Source of the DNA: JBELMB01 sp042088665 | GTDB taxonomy: Bacteria > Pseudomonadota > Alphaproteobacteria > Rhodobacterales > Rhodobacteraceae | NCBI GenBank assembly: GCA_042088665.1 | Contig: JBELMB010000160.1 | Location: 1-11,551, forward strand | Length of the DNA: 11,551 bases | Direction of reading: 5' to 3' | In this document: piece by piece, positions 6,087 to 11,551 of the stretch | How the letters are laid out: each line of letters begins with the position of its first letter | Position numbering within the stretch: position 1 is the stretch's first letter | Notes under the pieces: generated by a model | What the model was told of the DNA's origin: nothing | Seen by the model: the letters and a program-made list of their open reading frames with translations, nothing else | Database searches by the model: none | Made by a program: the position numbers and the translations under genes

Positions 6087-7829
6087 TCAGCGCATTTCTT
6101 CAGCCGGGGTCACGCCAAGAATACCAAGACCGGCAGAAATCACAACCGCCGTGGCCCGTGCGAGCGCGATTTTCGCCTGTGTTGCGCTTTTGTCCGATTG
6201 GACAAAGCGCAGTTCCGGCACGTCGTTGCCGCGATTCCAGAGCCCGTGCAGTTCTGCCGCCAGTTCGGACAGATAGGTTGCGATGCGGTGCGGCTCATGC
6301 GTGCGGGCGGCGATTTCCACCAGCCGCGGCCATTCCCCGAGTTTCGCCGCCAGCGCCAGTTCCGCCGGATGCATCATGCCGGACAGGTCCTTCGCGGCCA
6401 GCGTCGCATCAGAGACATCCACGCCCTCTTCGGCGGCCTTGCGGAGCACCGAACAGATCCGCGCATGGGCATACTGCACGTAAAACACCGGGTTTTCCTT
6501 GGACTGCTCCACCACCTTGTCAAAATCGAAGTCGAGCGGCGCATCGGATTTGCGCATCAGCATATGAAAGCGCGCCACGTCCCGCCCGACCATATCCACA
6601 AGGTCGCGCAGGGTGATGAAAGTGCCCGCCCGCTTCGACATCTTGAAAGGAGCGCCATCCTTGAACAGTTTCACCAGCTGGATCAGCTTTATATCCAGCG
6701 GCACGCGGTCGTTCGATAGCGCCTTCACGGCCGCCTTGAGGCGTTTGACATAGCCACCGTGATCCGCGCCGAAGATGTTGATCAGCTTGTCAAAATCACG
6801 CGATACCTTGTCATGGTGGTAGGCAATGTCTGGCGCGAAATAGGCCCATGCCCCGTCGGCCTTTTGCACCGGGCGGTCCTCGTCATCGCCGAACTCGGTC
6901 GATTTGAACAGCCATTGCTCGCGGGCTTCCCATTCGTCGTCGGCCTTGCCCTTGGGCTTTGGCAGGGTGCCCCAATAGATCAGATCCTGCGACCTGAGCC
7001 GGTCGATGGCTTCTTCGATGCGACCGGTGCCATAGAGCGATTTCTCTGAGAAAAAGACATCCATGTGCACGCCAAGCGCCGCGAGATCGCCCCGGATCAG
7101 GTCCATCATCGCCTCGGTGGCAAAGACCCGCGCCTCGGCCAGCCAGACCTCTTCGGGTTGACCGATCCAGGCATCGCCCAGCTTGGCTTTCAGCGCTTCA
7201 CCAACCGGCTTGAGGTAGTCACCGGGATAGGTGCCATCGACAAACTCCACGGTCTGTCCATGCGCCTCAAGATACCGCAGGTAGACAGAGCGGGCGAGCA
7301 CATCGACCTGAGAGCCGCCGTCGTTGATGTAGTATTCGCGCGTCACATCGTAGCCTGCGTAGGCCAGCAGACTGGCCATGGCATCGCCGACGATCGCGCC
7401 GCGGGCATGGCCCACATGCATCGGGCCGGTCGGATTGGCAGAGACATATTCCACGTTGACCTTGGCCCCCTGCCCCATGTCCGAGCGTCCGTAGGTGGCC
7501 CCAGAGGTCAGGATCGTGCCGGGCAAGGCCTGCCAGACGGCCGGATCCAGCCGCAGGTTCAAGAACCCGGGCCCCGCCACATCGGCGCTGGCAATACGCG
7601 GATCCTGCGCCAGCTTTGCGGCCAATGCCTCCGCGATGTCGCGGGGCTTTTGCCGCGCCGGTTTCGCCAGCACCATGGCGGCATTGGTCGCCATATCGCC
7701 ATGCGCAGGGTCGCGCGGCGGTTCGGTGGTGATGGGATCGGTGTTCAACCCCTCGGGCAAGGCCCCCTCGGCCTGCAGGGCTGAGAGGCTGTCCAAGACC
7801 AATGCGCGGATGTCGGCAAACAGATTCAT
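6087..7829 (-). CDS. argS: Arginyl-tRNA synthetase
   Basis: ArgS charges tRNA-Arg with arginine in the cytoplasm (class I synthetase). The product is 580 residues. The N-terminal tRNA-recognition domain covers about 1-110 and includes the HGDMATNAAMVLAK segment. The catalytic HIGH-type motif is SANPTGPMHVGHARG (HVGH at 138-141). A canonical KMSK loop, KMSKRAGT, is at 396-403; many ArgRS enzymes have lost the second lysine, so this one is of the canonical type. The C-terminal DALR anticodon domain includes NPVFYVQYAHARICSVLRKAAEEG. The ATG at 7829 (MNLFADIR) is chosen over an upstream in-frame GTG at 7859 because AAGGGA lies ten bases before it. It heads the minus-strand run of SPOR-nagZ-scpA-scpB. 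Confidence 0.97.
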   Translation of the reverse strand: MNLFADIRALVLDSLSALQAEGALPEGLNTDPITTEPPRDPAHGDMATNAAMVLAKPARQKPRDIAEALAAKLAQDPRIASADVAGPGFLNLRLDPAVWQALPGTILTSGATYGRSDMGQGAKVNVEYVSANPTGPMHVGHARGAIVGDAMASLLAYAGYDVTREYYINDGGSQVDVLARSVYLRYLEAHGQTVEFVDGTYPGDYLKPVGEALKAKLGDAWIGQPEEVWLAEARVFATEAMMDLIRGDLAALGVHMDVFFSEKSLYGTGRIEEAIDRLRSQDLIYWGTLPKPKGKADDEWEAREQWLFKSTEFGDDEDRPVQKADGAWAYFAPDIAYHHDKVSRDFDKLINIFGADHGGYVKRLKAAVKALSNDRVPLDIKLIQLVKLFKDGAPFKMSKRAGTFITLRDLVDMVGRDVARFHMLMRKSDAPLDFDFDKVVEQSKENPVFYVQYAHARICSVLRKAAEEGVDVSDATLAAKDLSGMMHPAELALAAKLGEWPRLVEIAARTHEPHRIATYLSELAAELHGLWNRGNDVPELRFVQSDKSATQAKIALARATAVVISAGLGILGVTPAEEMR

Positions 7830-7859
7830 GTCACGGGTGTCCCTTACGGCTTGGCGCAC

Positions 7860-7887
7860 CCTCTACCACTTTGCTCCGCCGGGTCAA
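7860..7887 (-). promoter_or_regulatory. Possible argS promoter
   Basis: On the minus strand TTGACC (plus 7882-7887, five of six -35 matches) is followed after 16 bases by TAGAGG (plus 7860-7865, three of six). It lies in the 78-base gap between the SDR-like gene and argS. The -35 is good, the -10 poor, so this is tentative. Confidence 0.35.
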
Positions 7888-7907
7888 ACCACGGGCACGA
7901 GGCACGC

Positions 7908-8573
7908 TCAGTCGCTGGCCACCACGCCGACCGGGTCCCAATCCACCACAGAGCCATTGCGCATCCCCCGTGAGACCGGATGGAACAAGGTCAGCACCAG
8001 ATCCCCGGCAGAGGTGCATTGCGCCTCCGTCCATGGGATCGCCATGTCCAGCAGGCGAATACCGATGTAGCGACCGGGCTGGCCCTCATTCGACAAACGC
8101 TTTAGAAGTGCCGTGTAACCGGCTGTCTTTGCATGATCTTCAGGCGATCCGTTCTGCACTGAGCTGACCTCCGGAATGGCCATGACGCAACAGGCGCGAC
8201 CGGCCTGAACCCCGCGCAAGAGCGCCGCCGCCATGCCCGCACTTTTGGAAAACAGATCCGCGGAGGCCGGTTGCTCGGCCCCGGCACACAGCGGCAGGAA
8301 ATCCGCATAAATATCGAGAGGTTCATCCGCCCAGGCTTCTCTCAGGAGTTCAAGAACATTGCGCCGCCCCGGTCGCAGTACCAGCGGCTCTATCCGCTTG
8401 GGCGCGGTTCTTGCCAGCGCCATCAGTGCCTCGTCTGCGCTGCCGACCGCCACGACCATCGCGCCAAACCCGGCAAGTCGACGACACACGGAGGCCCCTA
8501 GCGGATGATCTGCACCGGCCACAACGGCCACCTTGTCACTAAACCGAGAGACTCCGAACACTCGCCCACCCAC
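7908..8573 (-). CDS. Degenerate short-chain dehydrogenase/reductase-like protein
   Basis: The product is about 221 residues with a Rossmann-type N-terminus, KVAVVAGADHPLGASVCRRL (14-33), where the SDR TGxxxGxG loop has become AGADHPLG. The NNAG motif is reduced to LCAG (95-98). A Ser pair (137-138) follows VMAIPEV, but the active-site YxxxK is not kept: Y153 is followed by Lys only at +5 (K158). The nucleotide loop and catalytic spacing are therefore altered, and the protein may bind rather than reduce. Substrate is unknown. The GTG at 8573 is the longest start and has a weak ribosome site; GTG at 8561 is an alternative. It lies 28 bases after dgt on the same strand and probably shares its transcript. 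Confidence 0.75.
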   Translation of the reverse strand: MGGRVFGVSRFSDKVAVVAGADHPLGASVCRRLAGFGAMVVAVGSADEALMALARTAPKRIEPLVLRPGRRNVLELLREAWADEPLDIYADFLPLCAGAEQPASADLFSKSAGMAAALLRGVQAGRACCVMAIPEVSSVQNGSPEDHAKTAGYTALLKRLSNEGQPGRYIGIRLLDMAIPWTEAQCTSAGDLVLTLFHPVSRGMRNGSVVDWDPVGVVASD

Positions 8574-8601
8574 ATTTCACCCAACGGGTTTGCCACAGGG
8601 T

Positions 8602-9783
8602 TTACCTCTGGGAAAGTCCGGTTTCATCGATCCCTTCCAGAATATCCACGCCTGTGAGCTTTGCGTGCGCCTGCAGGGCGAAACGGTCGGTCATGCCGGC
8701 GATGTAATCCGCCACATGGCGCGCGATTGCTGCGCGGTCCTCGGCGCGGGCAACGGTTGCCTGCCAGCGCTTTGGCAAAAGTCGCGGGTCATCCAGGTAG
8801 ATCGGGAAAAGTTCGTTCACCACCTGCGTCACGGCTGCCCGCTGGACCATCAGTCGCGGCGCGCGATACATGCGTGAAAACAGGAACTTGCGGATCTCTT
8901 TTAAATCACCCTCCAAGGCCTTGGAAAAGGCAATGACCGGGCGGCCAAGTTCGCGGATCTCCGTCACGCTTTCCGCGCCGCTGCCCTCGAGCAGGGCCCG
9001 GGACGTGTCCAGAAGATCGCTGACCATGGCACCGAAGACACGGCGCAGGGCTTCGTGGCGACGGCGGTAGCCATCCGTATCCGGGTACAGCCGATCCACA
9101 TCCGCATAGGCGTCGCGGACAATCGGCAATTCGATCATCTCTTCCTCGGGAAAGACGCCGGCGCGCAGACCATCATGAAGGTCATGATTGTTGTAAGCGA
9201 TGTCATCGGAGAGCGCCGCCACCTGAGCCTCCGCGCTGGCATGGGTCGACAGCTCCAGATCCTCTTCGGCATCATAGGCCGCGAGCGCATAAGGAATGTC
9301 GCCGACGACCGGCCCGTTGTGTTTTGCAATGCCCTCAAGCGTGTCCCACGTCAGGTTCAGCCCATCGAAGCTGGCGTAGTGTTGTTCCAGTGCCGTGACG
9401 ATGCGCACGGTCTGTGCATTGTGGTCAAACCCGCCATAGGGCGCCATGAGCGCATCCAGCGCGTCCTCGCCGGTGTGACCGAACGGCGTGTGGCCAAGAT
9501 CATGCGCCAGTGCGACAGAGACCGTGAGATCCGTGTTCAATCCCAAGGTGTTGGCGATGGTGCGCGCGACCTGCGCCACTTCGATCGAATGGGTCAGGCG
9601 GGTGCGGTAGAAATCGCCTTCGTGTTCGACAAAGACCTGTGTCTTGTGCTTCAGCCGCCGAAAGGCCGAACTGTGGATGATACGGTCGTGGTCGCGCTGA
9701 AAGCAGGAGCGATGCGCGCTTTCCTCTTCGGCAAAGCGTCGCCCACGCGCGGCGGCGGGATCACATGCATAACGCGCGCCCAT
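8602..9783 (-). CDS. dgt: Deoxyguanosinetriphosphate triphosphohydrolase-like protein (HD family)
   Basis: Dgt-like enzymes hydrolyse dGTP or other dNTPs to the deoxynucleoside and triphosphate, tuning the dNTP pool. The product is 393 residues, in the range of the shorter bacterial dGTPase-like subfamily. The metal-binding HD set is visible: RLTHSIEVAQ (H65), ALAHDLGHTPFGH (H94-D95) and ALSDDIAY (D193/D194). The N-terminal RIIHSSAFRRLKHKTQVF (about 35-52) is a family hallmark. The ATG at 9783 (MGARYACDP) is preferred over in-frame starts up to 63 bases upstream because AAGGGG lies five bases before it and the sequence upstream is not family-like. Its promoter should lie in the 9784-10018 divergent gap. 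The SDR-like gene follows. Confidence 0.93.
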   Translation of the reverse strand: MGARYACDPAAARGRRFAEEESAHRSCFQRDHDRIIHSSAFRRLKHKTQVFVEHEGDFYRTRLTHSIEVAQVARTIANTLGLNTDLTVSVALAHDLGHTPFGHTGEDALDALMAPYGGFDHNAQTVRIVTALEQHYASFDGLNLTWDTLEGIAKHNGPVVGDIPYALAAYDAEEDLELSTHASAEAQVAALSDDIAYNNHDLHDGLRAGVFPEEEMIELPIVRDAYADVDRLYPDTDGYRRRHEALRRVFGAMVSDLLDTSRALLEGSGAESVTEIRELGRPVIAFSKALEGDLKEIRKFLFSRMYRAPRLMVQRAAVTQVVNELFPIYLDDPRLLPKRWQATVARAEDRAAIARHVADYIAGMTDRFALQAHAKLTGVDILEGIDETGLSQR

Positions 9784-9963
9784 GTCGGCCCCTTTTCCGG
9801 TTGGGAAATTCGACGCCCTCATACCTGTTCGCATCAACAAAAACAACGAGTTATCGTGATTTCTTCGTCACATCGGGTATTTGGCATATTCGGCGCGCAC
9901 CACCACCAGATCTTGCGCCCTGTCCAAGGGCACACAGCGCGTCACCCGATCGCGTCACAGATC

Positions 9964-9992
9964 TTGTCCCCGAGCGCCGTGACGCTTACATT
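9964..9992 (+). promoter_or_regulatory. Possible erpA promoter
   Basis: TTGTCC (9964-9969, four of six) and TACATT (9987-9992, four of six) are 17 bases apart, with transcription expected near 9999. The spacer contains GTGACGC (9979-9985), the inverse of the upstream CGCGTCAC copies. Tentative. Confidence 0.4.
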
Positions 9993-10005
9993 CCAATTGT
10001 CTGAC

Positions 10006-10012
10006 AAGGGAG
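10006..10012 (+). promoter_or_regulatory. erpA Shine-Dalgarno site
   Basis: AAGGGAG lies six bases before the ATG at 10019 and fixes the start. Confidence 0.7.
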
Positions 10013-10018
10013 TTCGTC

Positions 10019-10342
10019 ATGCAATTGCCGCCACAAGTCACGTCCCGCGCCTTTGAGCGCCTGTCAGAGATCGGCGCCGGCACACAGGGCAAGGCGCTGC
10101 GCATCGCGGTGGAGGGTGGCGGCTGTTCCGGCTTTCAGTACAATATCCTCCTGGACGATCCAGCGGATGAGGATCTGGTGATCGAGGCATCCGGCGAGCA
10201 GGTGATCGTCGATCCCGTCTCTTTGCCGTTTCTCTCCGGCGCCACGATCGATTTCTCGGACGAGCTGATCGGCGCCCGCTTCGTGATCGAAAACCCGAAC
10301 GCGAGCAGCTCTTGTGGCTGCGGGACGTCCTTTTCCATGTAG
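10019..10342 (+). CDS. erpA: A-type iron-sulfur cluster carrier (ErpA/IscA family)
   Basis: A-type carriers receive Fe-S clusters from a scaffold and insert them into target enzymes in the cytoplasm. The product is 107 residues, the family length. The three ligand cysteines are present: C36 in EGGGCSGFQY and C99/C101 in the C-terminal SSCGCGTSFSM. LPFLSGATIDFSDEL and GARFVIENPNA are further family matches. ErpA, IscA and SufA cannot be firmly separated by eye; ErpA is preferred because the gene stands alone, away from isc or suf genes. A strong intrinsic terminator follows, so it is probably a single-gene transcript. It is divergent from dgt. Confidence 0.93.
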   Translation: MQLPPQVTSRAFERLSEIGAGTQGKALRIAVEGGGCSGFQYNILLDDPADEDLVIEASGEQVIVDPVSLPFLSGATIDFSDELIGARFVIENPNASSSCGCGTSFSM

Positions 10343-10350
10343 GTCGAACC

Positions 10351-10362
10351 CGGACGCGTCCG
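10351..10362. repeat. 12-base perfect palindrome after erpA
   Basis: CGGACGCGTCCG reads the same on both strands. It lies eight bases after the erpA stop and just before the terminator stem. It may be chance or a second weak stem. Confidence 0.35.
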
Positions 10363-10370
10363 AGACGTCG

Positions 10371-10414
10371 AAACCCGCGAGGCCAGCAAAGCGCCCCCGC
10401 GGGTTTTTCTTTTT
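10371..10414 (+). terminator. Intrinsic terminator of erpA
   Basis: AAACCCGCG (10371-10379) pairs with CGCGGGTTT (10398-10406) around an 18-base loop, and a T-rich tract (TTTTTCTTTTT, 10404-10414) follows. This is the clearest rho-independent terminator in the window. On the minus strand only three Ts follow the stem, so it would stop the converging transporter transcript less well. Confidence 0.85.
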
Positions 10415-10426
10415 GAATGTATTGGG

Positions 10427-11341
10427 TTACTCGGCAGGAACGGCCCGCAGGCTGCGCAGCCGCGCGACATGTTCGTCCAGCACCAGCCAGGCGCCGGATC
10501 CGATCACAAGACTGACCCCGAGAAGCGTGCCCATCCCCGGCACTTCGCCAAAGGCAAAGAAGCCGATCACCACCATCCAGACGAACTGCAGGTTCATCAG
10601 CGGCGTGGCGACATAGGCCGGCAAGAGGCGCAATGCTTCGGCCACCACGTAACGCGCGCCGAACAGCGCCACCGCGTAGACCGCCACCCAGGCCAGATCC
10701 ACAAGGCTCATGGGTTGCCAGACAAAGGGCAAGGCCAGCGCCATGGCCACCATCAGTGCAAGGTTCGGCCAGAAGACCTGCGCCAGCGGCACGCGCTCTA
10801 CTTTTGCGATGACCCGCGCCACCAGCATGGACCCGGTGCCCGTAAAGGCCGCCAACAATGCCCAGCCATGACCGGCCTGCATGCCGCTCAGCCCGCCGGG
10901 CATCAGGAAAAGCACCCCGCCCGCGCCAAGGCTGAGCGCCGCCCATGCCATGGGCCGCGGCGTCTCACCCAGGATCGGCCCGCTCAGCGCGGCGGCGATC
11001 AGGGGAATCAACCCGATGAACAGGAAGACATCCGCAAAGGGCAGAAGGCGAAAGGCCTGGAAAAAGGCCACCGAGGCGACGACGGTCAGCACCGCGCGGA
11101 CCACCATGGCCTTGACCGACCGAAGGCCCAGACCGCCCATCGGCCCATGGGTCAAGCCCTGCGTCCGGGCCATGGCCATCGACAGGCCGACCACGATTGC
11201 GGAAGACAACACAAAGAGTTGTGGCGCGGCATAGGTCCCGGCGATGAACTTTGTGATGCCATCGGCGGCGGCCATCATGCCGGTGTAGACCACCACAAGG
11301 GCAGCGCCCAAACCGGCGCCTGACAAAACGATACGGTTCAT
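10427..11341 (-). CDS. DMT-superfamily (EamA) inner-membrane transporter
   Basis: The product is 304 residues with about ten hydrophobic helices in two EamA-type halves (about 10-145 and 155-290), as in the drug/metabolite transporter superfamily. Typical sequences are the first helix GAALVVVYTGMMAAADGITK, the end of the first half FADVFLFIGLIPLIAAALSGPILGE, and in the second half PLMNLQFVWMVVIGFFAFGE. Substrate cannot be told; members export metabolites, amino acids or drugs. The C-terminal tail LDEHVARLRSLRAVPAE should be cytoplasmic. The ATG at 11341 overlaps the stop of the upstream gene as ATGA, so it is probably translationally coupled. It converges on erpA with the terminator between. 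Confidence 0.9.
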   Translation of the reverse strand: MNRIVLSGAGLGAALVVVYTGMMAAADGITKFIAGTYAAPQLFVLSSAIVVGLSMAMARTQGLTHGPMGGLGLRSVKAMVVRAVLTVVASVAFFQAFRLLPFADVFLFIGLIPLIAAALSGPILGETPRPMAWAALSLGAGGVLFLMPGGLSGMQAGHGWALLAAFTGTGSMLVARVIAKVERVPLAQVFWPNLALMVAMALALPFVWQPMSLVDLAWVAVYAVALFGARYVVAEALRLLPAYVATPLMNLQFVWMVVIGFFAFGEVPGMGTLLGVSLVIGSGAWLVLDEHVARLRSLRAVPAE

Positions 11342-11551
11342 GCGGCACCTGCCCGGGCAAAGCCCTCAAAATACGCTGCGAATCTGGGGCTGCTCGCGGC
11401 GGCTGTGCTCAGCACGTCGCGCGTCTCGGGGGACAGTTCCGGCTCAAGCAGCCTGCGCATTCGGTCCCAATCGCCGGTGCGCCGCGCCATGGCGAGCATG
11501 GCCTGACTGATCTCGCGCAGGGCCGTCTTGGCCCGCAGACCGCGGTCGAAC
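11338..11551 (-). CDS. 3' end of an unrecognised gene overlapping the transporter
   Basis: On the minus strand the frame is open from the window edge to the TGA at 11338-11340, giving 71 residues. Visible landmarks are ALREISQAMLAMARRTGDWDR, then RRLLEPELSPETRDVLSTAA and the end YFEGFARAGAA. It looks helical and soluble, with no membrane segment. I do not recognise the family. The ATGA overlap with the transporter start and its gene-like composition support it being real. The 5' part is outside the window. Confidence 0.7.
   Translation of the reverse strand, partial: FDRGLRAKTALREISQAMLAMARRTGDWDRMRRLLEPELSPETRDVLSTAAASSPRFAAYFEGFARAGAA

Larger units (their letters stand above)
9784..10018. 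promoter_or_regulatory. Divergent dgt/erpA intergenic region with repeated words
   Basis: No gene fits in these 235 bases. CGCGTCAC occurs at 9938-9945 and 9951-9958, a shorter CGTCAC at 9866-9871, and the inverted GTGACGC at 9979-9985, inside the proposed erpA promoter spacer. CAGATCTTG occurs at 9907-9915 and 9958-9966. These could be operator sites for a regulator of erpA or dgt, but the words are short and could be chance. I do not see a convincing dgt promoter. Confidence 0.4.

Noticed and set aside
7830..7859. Longer argS start at GTG 7859
   Set aside because: The added ten residues are not family-like and a ribosome site sits correctly for ATG 7829.
734..9783. dCTP deaminase and dGTPase-like genes in one window, reminiscent of nucleotide-depletion anti-phage defence
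   Set aside because: They are on opposite strands nearly 7 kb apart, each among housekeeping genes, with no phage, integrase or toxin gene nearby. Both look like the ordinary chromosomal forms.
9055..10056. Plus-strand frame running across dgt into the erpA start
   Set aside because: It overlaps dgt on the opposite strand and the start of erpA in another frame; no family features are seen.
10469..11323. Long plus-strand open frame opposite the EamA transporter
   Set aside because: His/Gln/Arg-rich shadow product with no domain; the minus strand encodes a clear ten-helix transporter.

Overview
The window is a stretch of housekeeping chromosome from a GC-rich alphaproteobacterium, most likely a Rhodobacterales (Roseobacter-group) bacterium. 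The basis is the long DCD-type dCTP deaminase, the order argS / SPOR protein / nagZ / scpA / scpB, the A-type Fe-S carrier next to a dGTPase-like gene, and protein sequences that look like that group from memory. No database search was possible. I see no tRNA, rRNA, CRISPR array, insertion sequence, integrase, phage gene or plasmid gene.

Layout. (1) At 1-560 (+) is the 3' end of a gene whose product has a PA14-like domain, a Pro/Ala linker and an acidic tail. (2) At 734-1822 (+) is dcd, a single-chain protein with two dUTPase/dCTP-deaminase-like halves. (3) At 1823-1943 is a convergent gap holding three inverted repeats, at least one a plausible terminator. (4) At 1944-7829 (-), reading right to left, are argS, a membrane-anchored SPOR protein, nagZ, scpA, scpB and a small unrecognised protein. 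The last has a good promoter of its own at 2348-2376. (5) At 7908-9783 (-) are dgt and, downstream of it, a degenerate short-chain-dehydrogenase-like gene. (6) At 9784-10018 is a 235-base divergent promoter region with repeated CGTCAC words. (7) At 10019-10342 (+) is erpA, followed by a clear intrinsic terminator. (8) At 10427-11551 (-) are a ten-helix EamA/DMT transporter and, upstream and overlapping by ATGA, the 3' end of an unrecognised gene.

How the genes work together. Dcd and Dgt both act on the dNTP pool, Dcd by deaminating dCTP and Dgt by hydrolysing dNTPs to nucleosides. ScpA and ScpB are the kleisin and kite subunits of the SMC complex. NagZ trims GlcNAc from muropeptides during peptidoglycan recycling, and SPOR domains bind glycan strands lacking stem peptides. 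The four-gene SPOR-nagZ-scpA-scpB cluster therefore joins envelope division or recycling to chromosome segregation. Tight overlaps (SPOR/nagZ 4 bases, scpA/scpB 8 bases, unknown/EamA 4 bases) suggest translational coupling.

I find no convincing new defence or mobile system. The best leads are the two asymmetric halves of Dcd, the small gene downstream of scpB with its own promoter, the SDR-like protein lacking the catalytic lysine spacing, and repeated words in the dgt/erpA promoter region.
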